This document shows, piece by piece, positions 1-7,848 of a DNA stretch of 64,000 nt (within the stretch, counting starts at the first letter, position 1; each line of letters begins with the position of its first letter). The notes beneath the pieces were generated by a model that was given only the letters and a program-made list of their open reading frames with translations, did no database searches and was not told the DNA's origin. Source of the stretch: Rhodanobacter sp. (lineage in GTDB: Bacteria; Pseudomonadota; Gammaproteobacteria; Xanthomonadales; Rhodanobacteraceae); contig JASBTI010000009.1 in the NCBI GenBank assembly GCA_030148505.1, forward strand, positions 62,001-126,000, in the 5' to 3' direction. The position numbers were made by a program, and so were the translations under genes.

Positions 1-325
1 GGCGACATGGCGGCTACGGTACTTTGGCGCGTTGCGGGATGAGTGTTACAGCAAGGCCGAATGCAACCAGCCGAACTACCGCAGCCCCAGCTGGCCATTC
101 GGTGTGGGTGCCAATCGCAAGGGAGCTATTGCGTACAATGACGTCAGCGGGCGGTGGAATGCCCCGTGGCATGCAACGTTCACCGTCGGCGTGAACAACG
201 TGTTCGACAAGAAGCCGTCGCCGCTCTATTCCGCAAAGGATCTCGGCTACAACGGCGCCGTGGGTTTCGACCCGGAGCTCGACATCGATCGCTATATCTA
301 TGTGAGCTACCAGCAGAAGTTTTGA
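1..325 (+). CDS. TonB-dependent receptor, C-terminal fragment
   Basis: This is the last ~107 codons of a gene that begins before the window; the frame is open from base 2. The fragment contains GVNNVFDKKP, the typical penultimate-strand motif of TonB-dependent outer-membrane receptors, and ends YVSYQQKF with a terminal phenylalanine, the signature of an outer-membrane beta-barrel recognised by the Bam machinery. The plug domain is outside the window, so the substrate cannot be inferred. A Cys pair (DECYSKAEC) lies near the fragment start, probably in an extracellular loop. No terminator is obvious directly after the stop. Confidence 0.85.
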   Translation, partial: ATWRLRYFGALRDECYSKAECNQPNYRSPSWPFGVGANRKGAIAYNDVSGRWNAPWHATFTVGVNNVFDKKPSPLYSAKDLGYNGAVGFDPELDIDRYIYVSYQQKF

Positions 326-784
326 TGGAGGTTGGCTGCCCTGCCCGGCGTCGCCCCGCGTGCGAGGTAAGAAGGTGCCCGGTGCGACACATGTGCTGAT
401 TCCCGCCAGTGAAGTCACCCACGGCCATGAAACTCATACCTGCGGCTGTGTAGAGGTCTTATCTGGTCACGTTGCCCGTGTCGCTTGGGCCGACGCGATG
501 CGGGAGTCGTCGGCCTGATGACCTAGGGGCCACCGGTTGGCGGAAAAGGTATACATCGGTGCACGCGGCAATCGACGCGGGGACGCAAAAAAAGCATCGG
601 GGGACTCCCTGCTAGGGGCAAGGCTGCGATCGGCAGGCGTTGAATTTGTAGCGGGTCGTTCAGTCGTCTTCACCCCCCCCGGGGGCTGTCCAAAACGAGG
701 GCCCGGGTTGCTGCCCGGGCCCTCGTCTATTTCGATTAGCCCTGCCGGAGCGCAAGTCCGGCAAGCTCAGGTCACCTGAGGCAA
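326..784. other. Non-coding stretch after the TonB receptor
   Basis: No credible gene in 459 bp. It holds a very strong terminator hairpin near its right end and, at about 553-650 on the plus strand, a structured segment with short matches to the c-di-GMP-I (GEMM) aptamer (CACGCGGCAA, then GGGGACGCAAA), but no plus-strand gene follows. The reading frames across it lack codon bias and family similarity. Confidence 0.6.
690..725 (-). terminator. Rho-independent terminator of the HEYAE-motif exported protein gene
   Basis: A perfect 12-bp GC-rich stem (CGAGGGCCCGGG at 696-707 with its complement at 714-725) closes a 6-nt loop. Read on the minus strand it is followed by a TTTT run, so it terminates the gene that ends at 785. 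It could also stop plus-strand transcripts, since TCTATTTCGATT follows on that side. Confidence 0.8.
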
Positions 785-1918
785 TTACAGGACAATCGGA
801 TGGGAGATATCACATTCTGTGGTGTCGTTCGACCAGGTGCTCTGCATCGCATACGAACCATTGCCCATCACCACGTTTGCAGAAGCGCCCTGACCCGAAC
901 TGATCCAGGCACATTCGTCGCCATTCTCCTGGCCCGAGCTGGTGGAGCCGCGCACATGGTTGGTCCAGCCGCCGGCCGGGTTCTGATCGGTCACGGTCTC
1001 GGCGTACTCATGACCCTCGACGATGGAGACGCCGTCGAGGGCACCTGCCGCGCCGCTATTGACGAAATTCTGACCGCAGCTGGTACCCATGTCGTGTACG
1101 TATGGCATGTTGGTGAAGGCCACGTCACCCACCGTCGAGGTCACGCCATAGCCGTCACCCTGCCAGTCGTGCCAGGCGCAGAACTGACCGCTGGAGGTGT
1201 TGAAACCGTCCGGATGGGTACCGGTGGGCGAAAGGATCACGTACTGCACGTATCGGTTCGAAGCGGCCGTGGTGTTGCCGAAGTGCGCCGCTGCATTGAG
1301 CGCCTCCTGGGCCAGCTGGGTGCCGGTGGCCTGCGACGGAGATGCCACCGAGTTGTCGTACCAGATGCCGGCCAGGTTGCCGCCAGTCGGATAGCCGACG
1401 TGGGCCGCGCTGCTGGAGCACGAGGTGGCACCGGTAGCCACGCCAGCGCCGTCGCAGTACTGCGTCATCACGCCAGACCACAGTTCGCCGCCGGTACCGA
1501 GTCCCTTGAACAGGTTCTGCAGGTAAGGCACGGCATTGACCGGATCATTGGACAGCGTCATGTTGCCGTTGGCATCGGTGCCGGCGGTACCCCATTGGTT
1601 TCCGTAGACGACGATGTAGACCTTGGGGGTGCCGCTGGTGACGCCGATGCCGTCAATTCCGCCACCGAAGCTGAGCGTTTTTGGATTGACCGTAGTCTTG
1701 CCGGCCCCATGCAGGGCTGCGAATTGACGCATGCGCGCCTGCGCTTCCTGAGTCGGTACGGCGCCATGGCGGTAGGGGTGGCCATAGGATGGTGCATAGG
1801 GGTTCTGCTGTGGTGCCAGTTCGCTGGTGGTGCCGGCCATCGCGGCGGCGGCCACGACGCTGATCAAGACGGAAGCGGCCGCGACTTTCAAAAGGCCGGA
1901 TTTGCTGTATATGGACAT
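785..1918 (-). CDS. Exported protein with HEYAE motif (possible zinc peptidase)
   Basis: A 377-residue protein with a clear Sec signal peptide (MSIYSKSG, then a hydrophobic core, likely cleavage after AMA near residue 28). I chose the ATG at 1918 because GGGGA sits six bases upstream; an in-frame ATG at 1930 has no ribosome binding site. The body is Gly/Ser/Asn-rich with several cysteines, suggesting periplasmic or secreted disulfides. GHEYAETVTDQNPAGGW begins near residue 302; an HE..AE..TDP-like signature is also seen in EXORDIUM/phosphate-induced-type proteins and in metallopeptidase-like helices, so a zinc-dependent hydrolase is conceivable. There is no canonical HExxH, and the function is unknown. 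It is monocistronic, with a strong terminator downstream. Confidence 0.75.
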   Translation of the reverse strand: MSIYSKSGLLKVAAASVLISVVAAAAMAGTTSELAPQQNPYAPSYGHPYRHGAVPTQEAQARMRQFAALHGAGKTTVNPKTLSFGGGIDGIGVTSGTPKVYIVVYGNQWGTAGTDANGNMTLSNDPVNAVPYLQNLFKGLGTGGELWSGVMTQYCDGAGVATGATSCSSSAAHVGYPTGGNLAGIWYDNSVASPSQATGTQLAQEALNAAAHFGNTTAASNRYVQYVILSPTGTHPDGFNTSSGQFCAWHDWQGDGYGVTSTVGDVAFTNMPYVHDMGTSCGQNFVNSGAAGALDGVSIVEGHEYAETVTDQNPAGGWTNHVRGSTSSGQENGDECAWISSGQGASANVVMGNGSYAMQSTWSNDTTECDISHPIVL

Positions 1919-2528
1919 TATGATCCCCATGGGTTTTTAGAGTAAAAGAAACCGCTGCGATCGCATTGAACGCATTCATGATAACGCCGCGATCAAGGCG
2001 ACGACCGGTATTTTTCTTACAGCCCTGCCACGCGATCCCGCTATACCGCAGCCATTACCCTTTCGCCAAACCTAAGCGCAAGCGAGGCCGCGGTCGCTTT
2101 CCCTGGTACACGCCACTGCCAGCACCTGTTGGGATCATTCGCCAATCCCCCGAAGGCGAATGCATTTACGTTAATTCTTTATATCGGCAGCAGTCAATAG
2201 GATTTTCTCCCATGGCAAAGTGCCTGCATCACAAAAAATCATCCTGCTGCGCGGGACAACGGCAAGACATTACCAAGCCCGAATATCGCAAATTAATACG
2301 ATAACGCGATGATTGCGGCCTTGTCGCATTACCGAAGGGGTATGGCCAGCTGGTTACCGGTAGGTGCCTACAAATCCGCGAAGTCTTGCCGGAACACCAT
2401 GGAGACGATTCGTGGCGCAAGCAGTAATGCCGTTCGTTGCCCTCCCAGCCCTTTACGCACGGAGGGTCGTCGAAACGGGCGAGCGAGGCCGCTTCGGGGC
2501 GCAGGAGCGCAAGATGACGAAGGGGGAA

Positions 2529-2546
2529 GTCGCAACTAGTTGCGAC
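2529..2546. repeat. 18-bp perfect palindrome
   Basis: GTCGCAACTAGTTGCGAC equals its own reverse complement. It lies in non-coding DNA between two minus-strand genes, far from either start codon, so an operator role is less likely than a structural element of a repeat. Confidence 0.55.
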
Positions 2547-2694
2547 GCGGCCTGAGGGGTGGGATGTTGCGCCGAACCCGGGGGCTTTGCACCTCGGTGC
2601 CGAGCCGGCCGGCGGCATCCGTCGGGATGGCGAAGAACCCGGCCCGCGGTGCAGTCAAGCCCGCGCAGAAGCAGCCCGGGTATGTCGAGACAAT

Positions 2695-2726
2695 GCGGGC
2701 TACCGGCGCGATCGCCGTTAGCCCGC
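2695..2726 (-). terminator. Hairpin downstream of the autotransporter gene
   Basis: A long, almost perfect stem (GCGGGCTAcCGGCG with CGCCGtTAGCCCGC) begins 30 bp beyond the stop codon at 2756. There is no T-tract on either side, so it may protect the 3' end or act as a REP-like element rather than being a classical intrinsic terminator. Confidence 0.45.
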
Positions 2727-2755
2727 ATGTAGCTCACGCGGGACGGTCGAGCTCG

Positions 2756-4879
2756 TTACAGCGCCATGGTGAATTTGACCATGACCTGACCCGCCCTGTA
2801 GCTCTGGTTAAACTGATAGTCGTAAGCGCCTGCGACTGACCAGGTTTTGCTGCCAGCGATCAACAGACCGGCGCCGACATCAAAGAGATTTCGCCCCTGT
2901 TTCACACCTGTCGCCCTGAATGACGGCCCGCCGCTCGCGAAAGCCACGGTATTGCCCATCGTTTCGCCGTTGAACGAATGCAGCCAGTTGACATGGACCT
3001 CGGGGCGCACGATCTGCGAGCCGGAGGTGACCAGGTCGCGTGCGAATTTCACACCCAGACCCGACTGGAGAAAATCGTAGTTCTGCGCATTGACCTTAAG
3101 ATTGACCGGGCCACCACCGATTTCAGTGAAGCCATGGGTGTCAAGACGGGTGTACTGCAATGTCGCGGTAGGCGTAATGGCGCTGCGCCCGTCATCGAGC
3201 TGAAAGTGGTAACCCGTGGCGCCAAAGGCGGTGTATTGGTGACCGCGGTAATCGGCACTCGCCGTATTGTTGATACCGGGAAACGTAATGCGCCGCGAGC
3301 TCGAATAATCGTCCAGGCCATAGACCAGCGCGGCATTGACGAACCAGGGTCCCGGCGCATACCCCAGATAGGCGGCCGCCTGATAAGAGCGGATATCGCC
3401 ACGGCTTTCGGAGCCCAGGCCGTTGAGTATCGCCCGGCCAAACCTCACACCGAAGCCTGCGGTGGTCGTCTGACTGAGCGGGATGTCGTAGCCGAGCATC
3501 GCGCCGTAGCTGTTGTCGTTATAGCCTTCGTAGCCGTTGCGGGCCTGTTGCGTGCCGGCATAGCCGAACGCAGCACCCCACAAACGGGGCCTCAACTTGT
3601 CGGGCTGGCAGGCTACCGTATTGTCCCGCCGTTGCCCGTTGCGATCGTCGGGCTGCTCGTTCTGGAAGCAGGCTTGTTGCGCGCTCTCCATGTGCGAGGC
3701 CCACAGCCCCTGGAATTGCTGGGTGACTCGATAACTTTCCTGCGGCGAGGCGAGGGCCGCCGCGCCGGGCTGAAGCTGCGCCAGGGCATCGGCGACAGCC
3801 GTGGCGGTTGGCAGCAGTGTGATGGCGGTCAGCAGCGGTGTGGTTATCGGTGTCAACGGCAGCGCGTCGATGACCGGCGCAACGATCGGAGCAGTCGGGT
3901 TGGCTATCGGTGCCACCACCGTCGCCAAGGGAATCTGGGTCGCGGTGATCTGCACGCGGCCGTTGGTGGTGGGGGCCGCCGAAAACAGATAGCGCGGAGT
4001 GTTGCTGGTGGCCGTGACCGTGCTGCCGTTGGTGCCACTGGTGGCGTCGACGATGTTGAAACTGCTGCCCACGGGAATCGGTCCGGTGACGATCACGTTG
4101 ACCTGTAGTGCGTTACCGATGGTAGCGGCACCCACCGGGGTGATCTTGCCGTAGAGCGACTGGCTGAAGATGGTGGTGTTGATGGTGCCTGCCACCGGGA
4201 TCGCCAAGGCACCGGCAACATTCAAGGTGTTTGTGCCGAGGGTATATGTGGCAGCGTTTGCCTGCCCGGTAATCAGTGCATTGCCACCGCCCACAGTGAT
4301 CTGTTTCAGCCCGCTTGCAGCACCGACCGCGCCATCCAGGATGCTGTTGCCATGGAGCGTCAGCGTGCCGGTAGCGGCACCTGCGGAGTTGGTGATGGCA
4401 GCCTTGACCGTCTGGCCAGCGCCCACGTTGATGAAACCATCGCCGGCGAAATCCATGGTCGAGCCGGTGGCGCTGGTGAAACCGCCATTGAAGTTGACCG
4501 TGCCGGTGCCGGCTACCGAGAAGGTCGTCGAGTAGACCGGACCGTTGAAGGTCACCGTGTTGGCATTGCTGCCCGCAGAGATGTTGAGAAACGTCGAACC
4601 GGCCGCACCGACAAATCCGCTGACGGTCGAGCTGTTGTTGAACAGGATGCTGGCGGTATTGGCGGCGTCGGTGGTGATCGCGCCGCCGGGATCGTTACCG
4701 GTGTTGATGTCCTGGTTACCCACCGTGAGGGTCCCGGGCCCCTGTGTATCGACACCGCTGGTGACACCGACCGGGCCAACTACTCCCGGCAGGACGACCA
4801 CTTCGCGTGCTACGGCCAGGGGCAGCCAGGCCACCATCGCCGAACCGAGGAGGGGGAGTAAGAGTGTCTTCTTCTTCAT
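2756..4879 (-). CDS. Autotransporter (type Va) outer-membrane protein
   Basis: A 707-residue protein. The start at 4879 has AGGTGA seven bases upstream and gives a good signal peptide (MKKKTLLLPLLGSAMVAWLP, cleavage near AVA); the frame extends 44 codons further without a ribosome binding site. Residues ~30-330 are a low-complexity Gly/Ala/Thr/Asn/Val passenger of beta-helix type. A Pro/Ile/Thr linker and a short helical segment follow, and the C-terminal ~270 residues form an autotransporter beta-barrel (LWGAAFGYAGTQQ, MLGYDIPLS, FGVRFGRA, final VMVKFTMAL). The passenger would be displayed at or released from the cell surface; no protease or adhesin motif is evident. Two cysteines just before the barrel are unusual. 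The gene is monocistronic. Confidence 0.85.
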   Translation of the reverse strand: MKKKTLLLPLLGSAMVAWLPLAVAREVVVLPGVVGPVGVTSGVDTQGPGTLTVGNQDINTGNDPGGAITTDAANTASILFNNSSTVSGFVGAAGSTFLNISAGSNANTVTFNGPVYSTTFSVAGTGTVNFNGGFTSATGSTMDFAGDGFINVGAGQTVKAAITNSAGAATGTLTLHGNSILDGAVGAASGLKQITVGGGNALITGQANAATYTLGTNTLNVAGALAIPVAGTINTTIFSQSLYGKITPVGAATIGNALQVNVIVTGPIPVGSSFNIVDATSGTNGSTVTATSNTPRYLFSAAPTTNGRVQITATQIPLATVVAPIANPTAPIVAPVIDALPLTPITTPLLTAITLLPTATAVADALAQLQPGAAALASPQESYRVTQQFQGLWASHMESAQQACFQNEQPDDRNGQRRDNTVACQPDKLRPRLWGAAFGYAGTQQARNGYEGYNDNSYGAMLGYDIPLSQTTTAGFGVRFGRAILNGLGSESRGDIRSYQAAAYLGYAPGPWFVNAALVYGLDDYSSSRRITFPGINNTASADYRGHQYTAFGATGYHFQLDDGRSAITPTATLQYTRLDTHGFTEIGGGPVNLKVNAQNYDFLQSGLGVKFARDLVTSGSQIVRPEVHVNWLHSFNGETMGNTVAFASGGPSFRATGVKQGRNLFDVGAGLLIAGSKTWSVAGAYDYQFNQSYRAGQVMVKFTMAL

Positions 4880-5425
4880 GGGGTCACCTGTTCTTGGGTT
4901 GTGAGCAAACTTGCAGCTGCGTCTGGCCTGCTGGGTAAGCAGGTACGCGGATTGCTCGTCGATCCCCGTTTGGCGTCTCACCCCGGAGGTAAACGTCTGA
5001 AGCCAGGCCACCGCTTCGCTTTCGCCACCGGTGGGCGGCGATTTTCTCGGTCAGATTTCTCTGTATGCCTGGATGGCTTTTCGGGCCAGGACGCGTGTAT
5101 CCGCGCTTGCATTGCGCTTGCGTGTGCGTCGTGGATGGCCTGGACCGGTTGGACGCGATGCGAACAACACGCGTCGAACTCCCTTTGACGGGGCTGCAGG
5201 TCTCGTGTGGCAAAATCCTGACTCCCGTTTGTTAACTAGATGCTAATTGGGGTGACGAGCATGTGAAGGCCTATGCCCGGTATCACATCCGACAACCCTC
5301 GGAGCGTTAGACGCGCCGGGTACCGTCCATGGGTATCGCCGATAAGCTACAGCTGTCTGGCTGTCGTGGTAGGGATGCACGGCATCGGCTATGCCCGGAT
5401 GCGGCGACGTGCCACCATTCTCGGG
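4880..5425. other. Divergent intergenic region
   Basis: About 546 bp between the divergent autotransporter and flavoprotein genes. Both promoters must lie here, but no strong -35/-10 pair stands out. The flavoprotein frame continues upstream to 5273 (51 extra codons, Arg-rich, unlike the family), which I treat as non-coding leader. Confidence 0.5.
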
Positions 5426-6664
5426 ATGAATCGAGAAGAGCAAGCCCACCTAGCCATTATTGGTGGCGGCCCAGCCGGACTGATGGCTGCCGAACAGGCC
5501 ATCGAGGCGGGCGTGGCGGTAGATCTCTACGAGGCGAAAGGGTCGGTGGGCCGCAAATTCCTGCTTGCCGGCAAGGGCGGCCTGAATCTGACCCACGGCG
5601 AGCCGTTCGTGCGGTTTGTTGGCCGCTACGGCGAGCGCCGCGATGCCGTCGCGCCATGGTTGCAGGCGTTCGATGCCGATGCGCTGCGTGCCTGGGCGCG
5701 TGGCCTCGGGGTGGAAACCTTCGTCGGCAGTTCCGGGCGGGTGTTTCCCGCCGATCTGAAGGCTGCTCCGCTGTTGCGAGGCTGGGTGCATCGGTTGCGC
5801 GCGGCAGGCGTGCGGTTTCACATGCATCATCGCTGGCTTGGCTGGGGGCAGGATGGTGGCTTGCGGTTCGCCACGCCGAGCGGCGAGCGAATGGCGCAGG
5901 CAGACGCTGTAGTGCTGGCGATGGGCGGCGCCAGTTGGCCGCAACTCGGTTCCGACGGCGGCTGGGTGACCCCGCTGCAAGCAACCGGTGTCGACATCGC
6001 GCCGCTGCGGGCGGCGAATTGCGGTTTCGAGGTGGCGTGGAGCGATCATCTGCGCGAGCGCTTTGCCGGTGCGCCGCTGAAGCCGGTGGTCGCGCACTGG
6101 CTTGATCGCCACGGTATTGCGCACCATCGCCAGGGGGAGTGCGTACTCAGCGAATACGGTGTCGAGGGCAGCCTGATTTATGCGATCGGCGCCGAGTTGC
6201 GCGAACAGCTTGCCGCCAACGGCACGGCCACACTGCATCTCGACCTGGTGCCGGGTTACAGCCTGGCTGTGCTGATCCGGCGTCTTGCCGGTTCGCGCGG
6301 CAAGCGCAGCGTTGGCCATTGGCTGCGCCATCGGGCGGGGCTCGATGCAGCCAAGTGTGCGCTGGTGTTCGAGCTGACCGACAAAGCCACCTTGGCCGAT
6401 CCGTCGGCGCTGGCCGCGCGACTCAAGTCGCTGCCCGTCACGCTGCGGGCACCACGCCCGGTTGCTGAGGCGATCAGCACCGCCGGCGGCGTAGGGTTGG
6501 AAGCGCTGGATCACACACTGATGCTGCGCCAGCGTCCCGGCGTGTTCTGCGCCGGTGAGATGCTGGATTGGGAGGCACCGACCGGCGGTTATCTGCTCAC
6601 GGCCTGCTTCGCCAGTGGCGTTGTCGCCGGGCGGGGCGCGGTGAGCTGGCTGCAACGCCGATGA
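5426..6664 (+). CDS. TIGR03862/HI0933-like FAD-dependent flavoprotein
   Basis: A 412-residue protein. The N-terminus HLAIIGGGPAGLMAAEQA is the FAD-binding Rossmann GxGxxG motif, and GRKFLLAGKGGLNLTH is typical of the HI0933/YhiN (BaiN-like) flavoprotein family. The C-terminal GVFCAGEMLDWEAPTGGYLL segment is the second FAD contact region. These are soluble NAD(P)/FAD oxidoreductases whose physiological substrates are mostly unknown. The ATG at 5426 was chosen because the flavin motif normally begins within ~10 residues of the start; the longer frame adds Arg-rich sequence absent from the family. It is a stand-alone gene with no co-oriented partner. Confidence 0.88.
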   Translation: MNREEQAHLAIIGGGPAGLMAAEQAIEAGVAVDLYEAKGSVGRKFLLAGKGGLNLTHGEPFVRFVGRYGERRDAVAPWLQAFDADALRAWARGLGVETFVGSSGRVFPADLKAAPLLRGWVHRLRAAGVRFHMHHRWLGWGQDGGLRFATPSGERMAQADAVVLAMGGASWPQLGSDGGWVTPLQATGVDIAPLRAANCGFEVAWSDHLRERFAGAPLKPVVAHWLDRHGIAHHRQGECVLSEYGVEGSLIYAIGAELREQLAANGTATLHLDLVPGYSLAVLIRRLAGSRGKRSVGHWLRHRAGLDAAKCALVFELTDKATLADPSALAARLKSLPVTLRAPRPVAEAISTAGGVGLEALDHTLMLRQRPGVFCAGEMLDWEAPTGGYLLTACFASGVVAGRGAVSWLQRR

Positions 6665-6689
6665 CGCAGCGGGCTGTGTCCACGCTGTC

Positions 6690-6923
6690 TCAACGGTGCG
6701 CGGGGCGCGAGTAGCTCCAGCTTGGCTCCGACAACTGCCGCCACCGCTGCAACGAAGCCGGCACACGAGTCTGCGGCCAGCGGTCGCGCAGCGTGGCCAG
6801 TGCCGTCTCCGCCGAATCGTGGCGGCCCACCTCCCAGTCGTCGAGCAGAACACGCCAGCGGTGTCCATGGCGGACGATGCGGCAGATGCCGGACCGTGAG
6901 GGGTAGACGTATTGCGTAGGCAC
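6690..6923 (-). CDS. Small conserved-looking protein of unknown function
   Basis: A 77-residue protein starting at GTG. It is rich in Arg and Trp (WRVLLDDWEVGRHDS, then LRDRWPQTRVP) and has no signal peptide or membrane segment. I believe it is real because it fills the gap between two genes, has regular GC-rich third positions and looks like a compact alpha/beta fold. I do not recognise a named family. The ribosome binding site is weak. Confidence 0.55.
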   Translation of the reverse strand: MPTQYVYPSRSGICRIVRHGHRWRVLLDDWEVGRHDSAETALATLRDRWPQTRVPASLQRWRQLSEPSWSYSRPAHR

Positions 6924-7029
6924 GTTGTCACTCGGCGACGGGTGGAGTGACAGTGTGGTTTTCGATGATGACCGCAGAGCGGAGATTTTGCGTCATCACG
7001 ATGACGCGCCGCGGGTCAGCGAGGCCGCT

Positions 7030-7794
7030 TCAAGGTGTCCGTTTCACCAGGGTGATCTGGAACAGCTTCGGCCAGCATTTGCCGGTGACAAACAGCCGGT
7101 TATGGCGGGCGTCGTAGGCGATGCCGTTGAGCACGTCATCGACGGGATTAGGCAACCGGTCGATGTCGAGCAAGCCGGTGAGATCGATCCAGCCCAGCAC
7201 GTGGCCATTGGCCGGATCGATGCGGGCAATGCGGTTGGTCAGCCAGACGTTGGCGTAGATCTCGCCCTTCACCCATTCCAGCTCGTTGAGGTTTTTCACC
7301 GGCACGCCATCGGCGGTCACGGTGATCTGGCCGGTCTGGCTCAGGGTCTGCGGATCGAGAATGCGCAACACCGGGGTGCCATCGCTCATGTAGAGGTGCT
7401 TGCTGTTGCGGGTCAGCGCCCAGCCTTCACCGGGATAGTTGAACTGGCGCAGCGGCGTGAGGCTGGCCAGGTCGTAGACGAAGCCGGTGCCGCTTTTCCA
7501 GGTGAGCTGGATCAGCCGGTTTTTCCAGGCGACGATGCCTTCGCCGAAATACTGCGGTGGCAGATGCCGAAGCTGCACGACCTTGCCGGTATCCAGCTGG
7601 ACCTTGCGCACGGTCGATTCGCCGTACTGACCGGCGCTTTCATAGAGGAAGCCATCCTTGTAGAAAAGCCCCTCGGTGTAGGCCGAGGTGTCGTGCGGAT
7701 AGACGTGCACGATCTTGTAGCCGTAAACCGGTATCGCGGCCCAGCTGGTGCTGGCGAAGGCGAGTAAGGCGAGGGTGCTGGCAAGACGGAACAT
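7030..7794 (-). CDS. Glutaminyl-peptide cyclotransferase (bacterial QC, beta-propeller type)
   Basis: A 254-residue protein. A signal peptide (MFRLASTLALLAFASTSWAA) predicts export to the periplasm. The body matches the five-bladed beta-propeller glutamine cyclotransferase family of plants and Xanthomonas: YPHDTSAYTEGLFYKDGFLYES near the N-terminus, then GEGIVAWKNRLIQLTW, MSDGTPVLRILDP, LNELEWVKGEIYANVW and VLNGIAYD. The reaction converts N-terminal glutamine of exported peptides to pyroglutamate. I chose the ATG at 7794, since the upstream extension to 7845 would bury the signal peptide. It lies 54 bp beyond the dbpA stop on the same strand and may be read through from dbpA. Confidence 0.92.
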   Translation of the reverse strand: MFRLASTLALLAFASTSWAAIPVYGYKIVHVYPHDTSAYTEGLFYKDGFLYESAGQYGESTVRKVQLDTGKVVQLRHLPPQYFGEGIVAWKNRLIQLTWKSGTGFVYDLASLTPLRQFNYPGEGWALTRNSKHLYMSDGTPVLRILDPQTLSQTGQITVTADGVPVKNLNELEWVKGEIYANVWLTNRIARIDPANGHVLGWIDLTGLLDIDRLPNPVDDVLNGIAYDARHNRLFVTGKCWPKLFQITLVKRTP

Positions 7795-7848
7795 CGGACC
7801 ACCGTGGTGATATTTTCGCCAGCATAAGACAGCTGACGGCGGCAAGGG

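Larger units (their letters stand above)
1919..2755. other. Long non-coding stretch with palindromes
   Basis: About 840 bp without a convincing gene. The left part must hold the promoter of the minus-strand exported-protein gene and contains an 8-bp inverted repeat (CATTCGCC 2136-2143 / GGCGAATG 2155-2162). The right half (about 2400-2730) is GC-rich and highly structured, with an 18-bp perfect palindrome and a long hairpin listed separately. This looks like a dispersed non-coding repeat rather than a decayed gene, but I see no second copy in the window. Confidence 0.5.

Noticed and set aside
800-1945. 381-codon plus-strand frame opposite the exported HEYAE-motif protein
   Set aside because: Exactly mirrors the minus-strand gene, which has a signal peptide and a ribosome binding site; this frame has neither.
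1966-2304. 112-codon plus-strand frame after the exported-protein promoter
   Set aside because: Arg/Lys/His-rich with no ribosome binding site or family; overlaps the promoter region of the minus-strand gene.
2978-4108. 376-codon plus-strand frame
   Set aside because: Antisense to the autotransporter; composition follows the real gene's third positions and the product resembles nothing.
5450-6931. 493-codon minus-strand frame
   Set aside because: Mirror frame of the flavoprotein gene with no recognisable domain; the right end reads through the small Arg/Trp-rich gene in another frame.
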